64,000 nucleotides of DNA from the IMG/VR virus record IMGVR_UViG_3300042391_001376, positions 62,001 to 126,000 of that record; one strand, 5' to 3'. The stretch is from a virus. How positions within the stretch are numbered: position 1 is the stretch's first letter; every line of letters begins with the position of its first letter. The notes beneath the pieces were generated by a model. The model was not told where the DNA came from and ran no database searches. It saw only the letters and a program-made list of their open reading frames with translations. This document shows, one piece after another, positions 45,844-55,810 of the stretch. Both the position numbers and the translations under genes were made by a program.

Positions 45844-45872
45844 ATATTAGCTTATATATAATCAGTTGTCAA
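45844..45872 (-). promoter_or_regulatory. Promoter giving a leaderless mRNA for the SpeD-like gene
   Basis: Minus strand consensus TTGACA at 45872-45867, 17-base spacer, TAATAT at 45849-45844. Six bases lie between the -10 and the ATG at 45837, so the predicted start is the A of the ATG. Confidence 0.5.
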
Positions 45873-45887
45873 GTTTTGCTCGGGCAT

Positions 45888-46127
45888 TTAAAATAGGTCA
45901 GACGTTTCTGATTCTTCAATTATGGGCGCAGCAATATTATAGAACTCTCTGGCTTCTTCAATGGAATCAAACCAATACCATCCGTCTATTGGGTAAGTTT
46001 GGTCGTCTTTGGTTTCCTTGAGCAGTTCGTATTCGGGCGCAAGGACATAGTTTGGACCGTGGTGAAGTGTTTCGCTTTCAAATTTATAAAAACCTGAAGT
46101 GTTGTCGCTCATCCAGTTACCGTCCAT
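45888..46127 (-). CDS. Small acidic aromatic protein (79 aa), unrecognised
   Basis: The ATG at 46127 overlaps the end of the leucine-rich repeat gene by 19 bases; a second ATG five codons later overlaps the TGA as ATGA and may be the true start. The protein has SGFYKFESETLHHGPNYVL, a YELLKE segment and PIDGWYWFDSIEEAREFY, a pattern that recurs in small phage proteins next to fibre genes. It may help assemble or anchor the repeat protein. No proven function. Confidence 0.5.
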   Translation of the reverse strand: MDGNWMSDNTSGFYKFESETLHHGPNYVLAPEYELLKETKDDQTYPIDGWYWFDSIEEAREFYNIAAPIIEESETSDLF

Positions 46128-48256
46128 CCCTTGTTCGTGGCGATTGTTGTGTCGTCTCCAGAAACTCCTGGGTTACTAGTAACCGTGATTGTTCGGTTGT
46201 CTGTTATTGATGCGACACCACCAGAAACATATGCTCCAGTAGCGGCGTTGGTGACGGTGAATGTTCCTGTAGTTCCAGCACCTGCGGTGACAGTTCCTAC
46301 GGTCACACTCGTCAAATTGTAGGCAACTGGGTTTACACCTGTAATGGTCACGGTGCGGGCTGCTACGAACGCCCTAATGTCATCAACGGTGTAAGTGACA
46401 ACGCCTGCTGCTGCTGTCACATTGGTGACATTGGGGTTCAGTACCGCAAGTGCTGTATACATTTCGTTTAGTTGCGCTGCACCCATTTTGCAGTTCTGAA
46501 ATGTTTGAGTCCAACGGTTGCCAGTGAGTTTCGCTTGACCCAAGTTTGATGTTGCGCTTGTCGCTGTTGCGTTACCAAACCCCATGGCATTGTTTGAGGA
46601 AGTAGAAACTTTTGTCAAATTTAATTCGGGAATGTTTTGCAACGAAGAACAACCATTAAACATACTACTCACCCATGTCACCGAGGCAGTGTTAAATAGT
46701 GGTACCGTTTGCAACAAATAGCAAGTACTAAACATACTTTGCATGATTGTCACTGATGCGGTATTGAACAATGGTACAGATTGCAACGAATAGCAATTAT
46801 TAAACATACTGCTCATGCTTGTCACCGATGCAGTGTTGAACAGTGGTACCGTTTGCAACGAATTGCAGTCCAAAAACATACTGCTCATGCTTGTCACTGA
46901 TGCGGTATTGAACAATGGTACAGATTCCAACGAATAGCAATTATTAAACATACTGCTCATGCTTGTCACCGATGCGGTATTGAACAGTGGTACCGTTTGC
47001 AACGAAACACAACCACTAAACATACTGCTCATGTTTGTCGCTGAGGCGGTATTGAATAGTGGTACCGTTTGCAACGAAACACAACCACTAAACATATTGC
47101 TCATGTTTGTCACTGATGCAGTGTTAAATAGCGGAACCGACTGCAACGAATAGCAATTACCAAACATACTGGTCATGTTTGTCACTGAGGCGGTATTGAA
47201 TAGTGGTACCGTTTGCAACGAACGGCAACTATCAAACATATTGCTCATGTTTGTCACTGATGCAGTATTAAATAGTGGTACTGTTTGCAAAGAATAGCAG
47301 TCCAAAAACATATTGGTCATGCCTGTCACTGATGCAGTATTGAATAGTGGTACCGTTTGCAACGAAAGACAACCTTCAAACATATTGGTCATGCCTGTCA
47401 CTGATGCAGTATTGAATAGTGGTACCGTTTGCAACGAAAGACAACCTTCAAACATATTGCTCATGTTTGTCGCTGAGGCGGTATTGAATAGTGGTACTGT
47501 TTGCAAAGAATAGCAATGATAGAACATTGCACTCATGCTTGTCACCGATGCAGTGTTAAATAGTGGTACAGATTGCAACGAATGGCAATCATAGAACATT
47601 GCACTCATGCTTGTCACCGATGCAGTATTGAACAACGGTACCGATTGCAGTACACGGAAATCACGAAACATGCTAGCCATGTTTGTTGTATTGTGAGCGA
47701 CAATCGTCACCTGCTCGCACAAATACATACTAGAAGTCCTAGTACCACCAGACGAATTAGAAAACTCAACTGTTGTAGCATTCGGTGCAGCAACAGCAAC
47801 GTCCAACCACGGATTCGTTATGTTTGTGGTATTAGGAGTTGCGCTATGCCTACGATTTAAGTTTATTGCAGAAAAAGTTGCCCCACCAGTAGTTGGCGTA
47901 ACAGTGATAACTGCCTGACGATAACCACGAGAACTCAATGTTCCTGCCGACAAATCACCAAACACATAATTCTTCTGTGCAGTCGCAGCACTTGTGTGAG
48001 TTGTGGAAGTACCATCACCCCAATCCACTGTGTAGCCACCAGTGACCGTGCAAGCAAGCGCAATATAATTGGAATCTTGGTCGTATACAGCAACAACACC
48101 AATCACTTTCTGTTCGGCAGAAGTTGGGGTTGTAAAAGCAACCCAATCAGCAGGTCTTGTCCATGCAGCGGGTTGGCTCACAACGCGGGCAGTAGAACGA
48201 AGAAGTCTTTCTCTGCTCAACCCAACAGGCGCATTACTTCCAAGCCTGACTGCCAT
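46109..48256 (-). CDS. BspA-type leucine-rich repeat adhesin (DUF285), 715 aa
   Basis: ATG at 48256 shares a base with the TAA of the preceding gene (TAATG). Residues 1-185 form a beta-rich head with WTRPADWVAF and a VDWGDGTSTTHT segment (PKD-like). Residues about 186-545 are fifteen 24-residue repeats of the form TASVTxMSxMFxxCxSLQxVPLFN, the BspA/DUF285 repeat known in surface proteins of bacteria and some phages. The rest has a helix-like linker and an Ig-like beta domain (GTFTVTNAATG, SGGVASITDN). The base composition is visibly richer in GC than in the neighbours. Likely receptor binding or virion adhesion. Near-identical repeats invite length variation. Confidence 0.75.
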   Translation of the reverse strand: MAVRLGSNAPVGLSRERLLRSTARVVSQPAAWTRPADWVAFTTPTSAEQKVIGVVAVYDQDSNYIALACTVTGGYTVDWGDGTSTTHTSAATAQKNYVFGDLSAGTLSSRGYRQAVITVTPTTGGATFSAINLNRRHSATPNTTNITNPWLDVAVAAPNATTVEFSNSSGGTRTSSMYLCEQVTIVAHNTTNMASMFRDFRVLQSVPLFNTASVTSMSAMFYDCHSLQSVPLFNTASVTSMSAMFYHCYSLQTVPLFNTASATNMSNMFEGCLSLQTVPLFNTASVTGMTNMFEGCLSLQTVPLFNTASVTGMTNMFLDCYSLQTVPLFNTASVTNMSNMFDSCRSLQTVPLFNTASVTNMTSMFGNCYSLQSVPLFNTASVTNMSNMFSGCVSLQTVPLFNTASATNMSSMFSGCVSLQTVPLFNTASVTSMSSMFNNCYSLESVPLFNTASVTSMSSMFLDCNSLQTVPLFNTASVTSMSSMFNNCYSLQSVPLFNTASVTIMQSMFSTCYLLQTVPLFNTASVTWVSSMFNGCSSLQNIPELNLTKVSTSSNNAMGFGNATATSATSNLGQAKLTGNRWTQTFQNCKMGAAQLNEMYTALAVLNPNVTNVTAAAGVVTYTVDDIRAFVAARTVTITGVNPVAYNLTSVTVGTVTAGAGTTGTFTVTNAATGAYVSGGVASITDNRTITVTSNPGVSGDDTTIATNKGWTVTG
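46620..47699 (-). repeat. Fifteen tandem 72-base repeats (LRR units)
   Basis: Units of 72 bases inside the BspA-type gene, recognisable on the plus strand by recurring AATAGTGGTACCGTTTGCAA. Strong identity between neighbours suggests recent expansion by recombination. Confidence 0.85.
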
Positions 48257-48582
48257 TAACTAATCTCACTTCCAAAGGCACTAAAAGCAAACGACGCACT
48301 TGAGGCGTACACCGTAATCACATCAGTAGTAGCGAGCGTGATACCAAGCGTGTATGTAATTGTGTCATTTGCGTTCAATGTTCCATCGTAAGCAATGTAA
48401 TGTTGGTTAGCAAGAGACGCACCAGCAGGTCGGATAGCAATACGGTAAGTTCCAGAAGTACCCAAGTTTGCCACAGCAATAGTAGAAACAATGGTAGATG
48501 TAGCCGCCGGAACCGTGTACAGCGTAGTTGCAGTTGTTGCCGATGGATTGGATTGTCCTAATACTTTGTATGTTGTTGCCAT
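48256..48582 (-). CDS. Small beta-sandwich virion protein (108 aa)
   Basis: ATG at 48582, 1 base after the stop of the 344-residue fibre. All-beta look: TLYTVPAATSTIVSTIAVAN, TYRIAIRPAG, DTITYTLGITLATTDVITVY (key strands IVSTIAVAN, YRIAIRPAG, VITVYAS). Proteins of this kind, beginning with a Thr/Ser-rich TVPAATS strand, commonly decorate phage heads or fibres. Coupled by a TAATG overlap to the BspA-type gene, so it may anchor that adhesin to the virion. Function inferred from context. Confidence 0.55.
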   Translation of the reverse strand: MATTYKVLGQSNPSATTATTLYTVPAATSTIVSTIAVANLGTSGTYRIAIRPAGASLANQHYIAYDGTLNANDTITYTLGITLATTDVITVYASSASFAFSAFGSEIS

Positions 48583-48583
48583 T

Positions 48584-49618
48584 TTATGCTCCCATTAATA
48601 GAAAAGGTGATATTGAATCTCCGCCACCACCAGAAACACCGCTAACTGCCGTGGTTACAAACGCAGTAGTTGCAATTTGTGTCGTATTAGTTGCTGCGTT
48701 TGCTGTAGGAGCAGTGGGCGTTCCTGTAAGTGCTGGTGAAGCTAAATTTGCTTTGAGATCAAGTGCGGTTTGTTGTACGGTAGAAACTGGCTTAGCGGTG
48801 TCGGCCGTATTATCTACGGAACCAAGGCCAACCATTGTCTTTGTTATGCCAGAAACATTACCTGTGAAAGTTGGGCTAGCTAATGTGGCGTAACCAGAAG
48901 CATTTACCCAAGCTGATCCACTCCATTTGAGTAAGTCACCAGTTGTTGACGATGTAATAGTTACATCGCTTAAGTCATCAATTGATGCAACTGCAGTCCC
49001 ACTAACAGTTGCGTATACACCAACTCTTACTGAACTAGAGGAAGGAGCAACTGAAAAATCTAATACTACAGTGTTGGCAGTTTCTGCTTCCCAACGAGCA
49101 TTGATCACCTCATAGGGACTTACTGCATTTCTTGCAGTAACTACAACATCTCTAGTATTAAAGTTATGCGTAAGTGTAAAACTTGAATCTGTTCCATTAC
49201 CAATAGTCTGATAATAAGATGACCCTGTTGATACGCCTGTTACCGCACCATAAACTGAAACAATAACAGACTCAGAAGTAACAGGAGAACTAAAATCAAC
49301 TGTGATTGTGTTGGTAGTTGTTGCTTCCCAACGAGCATTAATTACTTCGTATGGTGATGCAGCGTTTCTGATTACTACAACAACGTTTCTTGTTCCAAAT
49401 CCATGTGTAATTACATAGCTTGAATTTGTTCCGTCACCTATAGTGGCAGTATAAACTGTGCCGCTAATGTCACCTTCTGATGCAGGTGCAAACTTAGTGC
49501 CATCAAATTTTAAAACCTGGTTGGGAGTAGCGCCAGACAGATCAATTTGTACGCCATTGATCGTAGCGGTGTCGCCAACTACTAATCCATGCTTGACTAC
49601 AAAATCTTTATCTGCCAC
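48584..49618 (-). CDS. Fibre protein (344 aa)
   Basis: GTG at 49618 (MADKDFVVKHGLVVGD) with AGAGGGA 12 bases upstream. Contains two copies of a 70-residue module (IGDGTNSSYVITHGFGTR, then NAASPYEVINARWEA), then DDLSDVTITSS, SAWVNASGYATLASPTFTGN and a final TAPTANAATNTTQIATTAF repeat. The 70-residue module also occurs in the N-terminal part of the 1693-residue fibre just upstream, and the ASPTFTG/VGLGSVDNT repeats in the 830-residue fibre. An extended -10 at 49665-49673 may drive it. Confidence 0.65.
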   Translation of the reverse strand: MADKDFVVKHGLVVGDTATINGVQIDLSGATPNQVLKFDGTKFAPASEGDISGTVYTATIGDGTNSSYVITHGFGTRNVVVVIRNAASPYEVINARWEATTTNTITVDFSSPVTSESVIVSVYGAVTGVSTGSSYYQTIGNGTDSSFTLTHNFNTRDVVVTARNAVSPYEVINARWEAETANTVVLDFSVAPSSSSVRVGVYATVSGTAVASIDDLSDVTITSSTTGDLLKWSGSAWVNASGYATLASPTFTGNVSGITKTMVGLGSVDNTADTAKPVSTVQQTALDLKANLASPALTGTPTAPTANAATNTTQIATTAFVTTAVSGVSGGGGDSISPFLLMGA

Positions 49619-49664
49619 TAAAGTTCACTGTCCCTCTAGTTTTATATTTTAAAACTTAATTACT

Positions 49665-49673
49665 ATTATATCA
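49665..49673 (-). promoter_or_regulatory. Candidate extended -10 promoter overlapping a stop codon
   Basis: Minus strand TGATATAAT; the TGA is the stop of the 1693-residue fibre gene. No matching -35. Predicted start near 49658, giving a 40-base leader to the GTG at 49618. Confidence 0.4.
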
Positions 49674-52600
49674 CACTGCTATAAGTGTTCTTGCTACCTT
49701 GACTGTTGCATTTGTTGATGCGGCGTCTGTAATTGTCACTCTTAATAATACATTTGATGCGGAAATCGAAGTTGAGACTGTTAAAGGAATAACTGTTCCG
49801 CCCAATTCAATCACTGCATATTCTGACAAGTAAGATGTTGTTCCATCATGAGCAAGTAATACCTCTGAAGTCGTATACTTTGATCCCTGAGTTACTTGGA
49901 CAAGGTACTTAGCTGTTCTGTAGACTGTCTTGTCAAAGCTATCAACTGTTGTGACCGTGTTCACGGTAACAACCTGGGTTGAAGTGTTAAGTTCACCAGT
50001 TCCTGAATCTAATGTTATGGCACCAGTTGCTATGCCAGCAAAGGTTACTGAAGCCGAAGTGGCAACATCCTGGCCAATTGAAAGGCTAATTGTATTAGCA
50101 CTGTCGTTATAGGCCTTGGTTACACCCGTACCTGCCGTTATCGCGCCTTCTACGGCGTCCTGAGCTGCCTCAGTGAAGTCTGAGACCTGGCTAGCAGTAA
50201 TCGAGATAGACGAGTTAGAAGCTGCTGTTAAGCGTCCCTGAGCATCTACAGTGAATGTTCCTACTGAAGACGAGCTACCATAGCTACCAGCTGTAACGGC
50301 TGTCGAGGCCAAGTCAAGAGTAACAGCACCAGAGGTGCCACCACCTGTTAAACCAGTGCCAGCCGTTACTGACTCGATGTCACCAGCATCATTGGTAAAG
50401 CTGATTACGCCAGTGCTCGAATTGTAGGCAAGATCGCCAGCAACGCTTATCTGAGCTCTTGTGTTGGCAGTGAAGTCTGAGACTTGACTAGCAAGAATGC
50501 TTATTGATGTGTTAGCAGCTGCAGTCAAACGACCTTGCGCATCTACCGTATAGTTTGGAACCGTATTTGCGTTGCCATAGCTACCAGCTGTTACCGCTGT
50601 GCTATCAAGGTTTAAGGTTATGGTATCAGTTGCACTTGCAACAGAACTCAAACCTGTGCCACCAGATATTGTTAAGGTATCGGTACCTGAACTAATTGTT
50701 TGGCTTGTTCCAGAATCACCTGCAACTGTAAACGATGTTGCTACGTTTGCAATGTCTGAATTGCTAGCAATGTTGACATAAGTAGTTCCATCATTAGTGA
50801 ACTGCCACTTGTCTGAAGTTTCGTCCCAACGTAATTGAACATTGTCAGAAGTGCCACGCTCAACTTCAAGTCCAGCATTAAGGGCTGGGCTTCCTGTAAC
50901 ATTGCTATTAAGAACAATAATATTATCTTCAACAGCTAAAGTTTCAGTATTAAGAGTTGTGACATTTCCATTAACCGTAAAGTTACCAGTAACAGTAAGA
51001 TTATTAGAAATCGTAACGTTAGCTGGAAGACTAAGGGTTACTGCTCCAACGCCAGAGTTCGAAACCGTGATCTCATTTGCCGTTCCAGTCAAGCCAGTAA
51101 CAAGGTTTGTTCCCTTGTCGCTAATTTGTGAGGCGGTTACTGAGATTGCAGTATTGCCTGCTGTTGTTAAACGGCCTTGCGCATCTACAGTAAAGGTTGA
51201 AACTGTGCTTGCGTTCCCATATGAACCAGCTGTAACGGCGGTATTGGCGAGATCTAAAGTTACAGCTCCAGAAGTACCACCACCACTAAGGCCTGTTCCA
51301 GCGGTGACCGACTCAATGTCACCTGCGTCATTAGTAAAGCTAATAACACCAGTTGAAGTGTTGTAAGCAAGGTCCCCAGAAACGCTTATCTGTGCTCTTG
51401 TGTTTGCTTGGAAATCTGAGACTTGACTTGCAAGAATACTAATCGCTGTATTTGCTGCGGCCGTCAAACGACCCTGCGCATCAACTGTATAGTTTGGTAC
51501 CGTAGAAGCATTGCCATACGAGCCAGCTGTAACGGCTGTTGAAGCCAAGTTAAGGGTAACTGCACCAGAAGTGCCACCACCGCTAAGACCAGTTCCTGCA
51601 GTAACTGACTCAATGTCACCTGCATCGTTAGTAAAGCTGATAACACCGGTTGAACTATTGTAGGCAAGATCTCCTGCAACACTGATTTGGGCTCTGGTGT
51701 TAGTTGTAAAGTCTGAAATCTTTCCTGCTGTCAAAGTAGTGAAAGTAAGATCCCCAGCACCATTGGTCATTAATACTGCACCGTTAGCTCCGTCAGCACC
51801 AACTGCTGAAATGATAGAAGCTTCTGTTGTGCCAATAATTGTAGTAAAATCTAATACTCCAGAACCATTAGTTGTAAGTGCTTGACCATTGGTTCCGTCT
51901 CCACCAGCTGCTGCGATAAGAGCAGCTGCAGTTACGTCTCCAAGGTTAGCATAGTTAGTTCCATCATTTGTGAATGTCCACTTATCTGTAGTTTCGTTCC
52001 AAAGAATTGATACATCTGTTGATGTTCCTCTATTGACTTCTATGCCACTATTTAATGTTGGGGCACCTGTAACACCAGAGTTTAATGTAATAATATTATC
52101 TTCAACGTTCAACTGTTCCGTGTTAACAGTTGTTGTATTACCACTAACTGTCAAGTCTCCAGTAACAACTAAGTTATTTGAAATAGTTACGTTAGCTGGA
52201 AGACTTAATGTTACCGCACCAACGCCAGAGTTTGAGACTGTAATTTCACCAGCAGTTCCTGTCAAACCAGTAACAAGGTTTGTGCTCTTGTCGCTGATCT
52301 GTGAAGCTGTAATTGAAATTGTTGAGTTAGCAGCAGCAGTTAAGCGACCTTGTGCGTCAACTGTGAAAGTTCCAACAGTCCCTGCGCCACCATAAGAGCC
52401 AGCTGTAACAGCAGTGTTAGCAAGATCAAGGGTAACTGAACCAGAAGTGCCGCCACCCGTTAAACCAGTTCCTGCTGTGACTGCTGTAATATCAGCACCA
52501 TCATTTGTTAAGCTAAATACACCTGTGCTCGAATTGTATGCAATGTTGCCAGTGGCACTTACTTGCGCTCTTGTATTTGCTGTAAAATCTGAGACTTGAC

Positions 52601-54753
52601 TAGCAAGAATGCTTATTGCTGAATTACTAGCAGCCGTTAAACGACCCTGTGCATCGACCGTAAAACCTGCAACGGTATTAGCAGCACCATACGATCCTGC
52701 TGTAACTGCAGTACTATCAAGATTAAGTGTGATTGTGTCAGTTGCTCCTGCTACAGAACTCAAACCTGTGCCACCAGAAATTGTTAGTGTATCAGTACCT
52801 GAAGTTATTGTTTGGCTTGAACCAGAATCCCCAGCAACCGTAAACGATGTTGCGATATTAGCAATCGTGTTACTTACATTTGATATTGCAGTTTCTACAT
52901 CTGTATTGCTTGCAATATTTACATAGGTTGATCCATCATTTGTGAACTGCCACTTGTCGGCAGATTCGCTCCAACGAAGTTCAACATTTGTTGAAGTACC
53001 ACGTTCGATTTCAAGTCCAGCATCTGCTGATGGTGAACCAGTTACGCTTGAATTCAGAAGAACTTTATTATCTTCTATTGCAAGGGTTTCTGTATTTAAA
53101 GTTGTCGTGTTACCCTGTACAGTAAGGTTACCTGTAACGGTAAGGTCTTGACCTATTGTTACGTTTGATGGAAGACCAATTGTTACAGCGCCGGCAGAAG
53201 AAGAAACCTCAACTTCATTGGCGGTTCCAGTCAAAGATGTTACAGCATTTGAAGAAAGGTCACTTACCTGGCTTGCAAGAATGTTGATTGCAGTATTTGC
53301 TGCAGCAGTCAAACGACCCTGTGCATCGACGGTGTAGTTCGGGACTGTACTCGCGTTACCATAAGAACCAGCAGTTACTGCAGTACTAGCAAGATCGAGA
53401 GTAACTGCTCCAGAAGTGCCACCGCCAGTGAGTCCAGTGCCAGCAGTAACTGATTCAATATCTCCAGCGTCATTTGTAAAGCTAATAACACCTGTAGTCG
53501 AGTTGTAGGCAAGATCTCCGCCAGCACTAATTTGTGCTCTAACGTTTCCTTGGAAATCTGAAACCTGACTAGCAAGAATGCTAATTGCGGTATTAGCTGC
53601 TGCCGTCAAACGACCTTGAGCATCAACCGTGTAGTTTGGGACTGTGCTTGCATTCCCATAAGAGCCTGCTGTAACTGCGGTGCTGTCAAGATTAAGTGTA
53701 ACTGTATCTGTATTTGAAGTTACAGATGTTAAACCAGTTCCACCTAAAATGCTAAGCGTATCTGAGCCAGAAGTAATTGTCTTGCTTGTACCAGAATCGC
53801 CTGCAACTTCAAATGAAGTAGCTACGTTTGCAACCAAGTTTGTAGCAAAAGTTTGTGCTGCCGTTTGAGCACTTGAAGCGGCGCCGAAAGAATCAAAAGT
53901 ATTGGCTGTTACTGCTATTGTTGGAGTAGAGCCTTCGCCGCTATTATTGGAGAGGGTGATTGCCGTTCCAGCCACTAAGCTAGAAACATAGTCGCCAATA
54001 GTATCTGTTGAAAGGTTTACTGCATCGTTGATCCAAGCTGAACCATTATAACGGAGGAAGTCTCCATTGGCAGCTGAAGTCAATGTAACGTCGCCTAGAT
54101 CGTCAATTGAACCAATTGTTATTGTTGAGCCAGCAACTGCTGCATAAACGCCAACTCTAACCGAGCTAGCTGATGGTGCAGCTGAAAAATCTAAAGTAAC
54201 TGTTCCAGTTGTCGTGGCTTCCCAACGAACGTCAATTACTTCATATGGGCTTGCTGCGTTTCGTGCAACAACAACAACATCTCTTGTTCCCAGCTGGTGG
54301 GTAATAGTAAAACTAGTAGTGCTACCATCGCCTATGGTTGAAGTATAAACCGTACCAGCTAAACCAGTGTCGGTATCAGGGGCAAATTTAGTTCCATTAA
54401 ATTTTAATACTTGATTGGTAGTAGCTCCAGTTGTGTCAATTTCAATTCCGTCAACAAATAGAGTTGAAACATTAGCCTGACTAGTCTGGATAGTAGATGG
54501 AAGACTTAGGGTATAAACTCCAGAAGTGGCATTGGCCGAAACCGTGACTTGGTTTGCTGTGCCAATAACATTAGATATTAAATTAACTCCGTATTATAGC
54601 ATTTGCTGTTTTGTTTTTATAAAACAATTTACCGTCGACAACGTTGATGGCCAATTCGCCTTCAGCAAGTGAAGAAGGCGTATTATCAGCTTCATCTGAT
54701 CTTTTAATTAAAAGCGTATTATTTGTTGCAAATTTAGAGCCGCTATAAGCCAC
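49671..54753 (-). CDS. Long repeat-built tail fibre with one CGG +1 site (1693 aa)
   Basis: Starts at GTG 54753 (VAYSGSKFATNNTLLIKR) with GGAAGAGG upstream. The zero frame ends after 56 codons just past CGG 54589-54591; the +1 frame is open from there to 49671. Joined residues 1-60 read as a typical fibre N-terminus (ELAINVVDGKLFYKN, then NVIGTANQVTVS). The shaft has several copies of a module with AGTGLTGGGTSGAVTLDL, SYGNASTVPNYTVDAQGRLT and SILASQVSDF, and three copies of a [14 protein letters not shown]-type block followed by NIIVLNS, GLEVERGTS and W-x-FTNDGT. The tail end is a receptor-facing beta domain. Without the shift, translation would have to begin at TTG 54083 inside a module, with no ribosome site. 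Confidence 0.65.
54589..54591 (-). other. In-frame CGG, +1 recoding site (long fibre)
   Basis: Codon 55 after GTG 54753, context ATA ATA CGG AGT TAA. Skipping the C gives GGA GTT AAT and continues for over 1600 codons. Only three codons are shared by both open frames, and CGG is one of them. Confidence 0.6.
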
Positions 54754-54829
54754 GAGCTACCTCTTCCTTAAGTACATTAATTCTTGTATTATAGTAATAG
54801 GTTATAAATATAATTAATTCTATACTCTA

Positions 54830-55507
54830 TTATATTTGTCCGTATGATCTCCATAAAGCGCCGGTATATTCATAGGGCATGCTCCAATTTGCTAAAAAAT
54901 ATTTAGATCCACTTTGGATTGGAGTACTTTCATGAATATGGCTTGGGTTAGAAGGCCAGAATAGCATGCTGCCGACAGGAGCATCGATATTACTGTAACC
55001 CTGCCTTGGAAAGTTTAATAGTCCCCCGTCATAATTATTATTTAATTTTATAGAAAAACTTATAATACCTGAATCAAAATGCATTCTTATGCTTTCGTGA
55101 ATGCCTTTTTGGTATTTTCCGAAAATTGGTCTTTGCCAACCGTTGAACCAGTTCTCTGCACCGATGGGTGCATTCTCCGCTCTATCATTATTATCAGCAA
55201 CTTTTTTATTATAATCGCCGAAAAACGCATCATTGACAATAGGAAGTATTAAAGTTTTAGAATGAAGGCAGTAGTCGTCAAAAAGAGTATCAGAAACATA
55301 ATCGATTGGAAGATCGTTTGCTGGTATATTATCAATATAATCAATAGAGCCAGAATTATCTATATAGGCTTTATCTATTTTTTCTATTAATTGATTACAG
55401 AAATCTTCTTTCCAGAATTGGACCATATATATATCTTGGGCTACTTTACTAAAACCCGGATCAGTTACTACACCGTCAGCGTATGCTGGATCTTTAAAAT
55501 TAAGCAT
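54830..55507 (-). CDS. 2OG-Fe(II) oxygenase (225 aa)
   Basis: ATG at 55507, 2 bases after the 81-residue gene. Iron site H143-F-D145 (IRMHFDSG), distal H192 (SHIHESTPI), K202 after GS as the 2-oxoglutarate contact; FSIKLNNNYDGGLLNFP and PVGSMLFWPS strands. The N-terminal 130 residues are helical with a Trp/Asn-rich loop. Together with the glycosyltransferase, zinc protein and GNAT upstream it forms a modification cassette inserted among fibre genes. The 75-base gap after it holds the ribosome site of the long fibre and AT-rich sequence with a TATAAT but no clear -35. Confidence 0.75.
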   Translation of the reverse strand: MLNFKDPAYADGVVTDPGFSKVAQDIYMVQFWKEDFCNQLIEKIDKAYIDNSGSIDYIDNIPANDLPIDYVSDTLFDDYCLHSKTLILPIVNDAFFGDYNKKVADNNDRAENAPIGAENWFNGWQRPIFGKYQKGIHESIRMHFDSGIISFSIKLNNNYDGGLLNFPRQGYSNIDAPVGSMLFWPSNPSHIHESTPIQSGSKYFLANWSMPYEYTGALWRSYGQI

Positions 55508-55509
55508 AA

Positions 55510-55755
55510 TTAATCCAACTTATCTTCTTGATTTTCATCCTTTAAAATCCACCCAACTTGAACGCTTTCAGCTGTTTCTTCAGGAATTCTATACACTTTT
55601 GGGTTGGATGATAAAACACTAATAGCAAGTTCTTCATGGACAGGAACTGGCACTTTTAAAACAATAGTGTCATTAACAACAAATGCAAAAAAGACATTTT
55701 CTTGTTTTTGTATTAAAAAATCAATTTCTTCAATAGGTTCTGGTGCTGTATACAT
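55510..55755 (-). CDS. Small phage protein (81 aa), unrecognised
   Basis: ATG at 55755 with AAAGGG upstream. The pattern FFAFVVNDTIVLKVPVPVHEELAISVLSSNP and a GWILKD end (key words VVNDTIVLKVPVP, SSNPKVYRIP, VGWILKD) recurs in small acidic phage proteins near tail fibre genes. Two strands, a helix, two strands are likely. It is acidic, especially at the C-terminus. Its role is unknown. Confidence 0.5.
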   Translation of the reverse strand: MYTAPEPIEEIDFLIQKQENVFFAFVVNDTIVLKVPVPVHEELAISVLSSNPKVYRIPEETAESVQVGWILKDENQEDKLD

Positions 55756-55810
55756 ATTTATACCCTTTATGCTTAAGTAGATATATGATACTACACAAAA
55801 TACTCTTTCG

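Noticed and set aside
46959-47513. Plus-strand ORFs across the leucine-rich repeat region
   Set aside because: Shadow frames kept open by the 72-base repeat.
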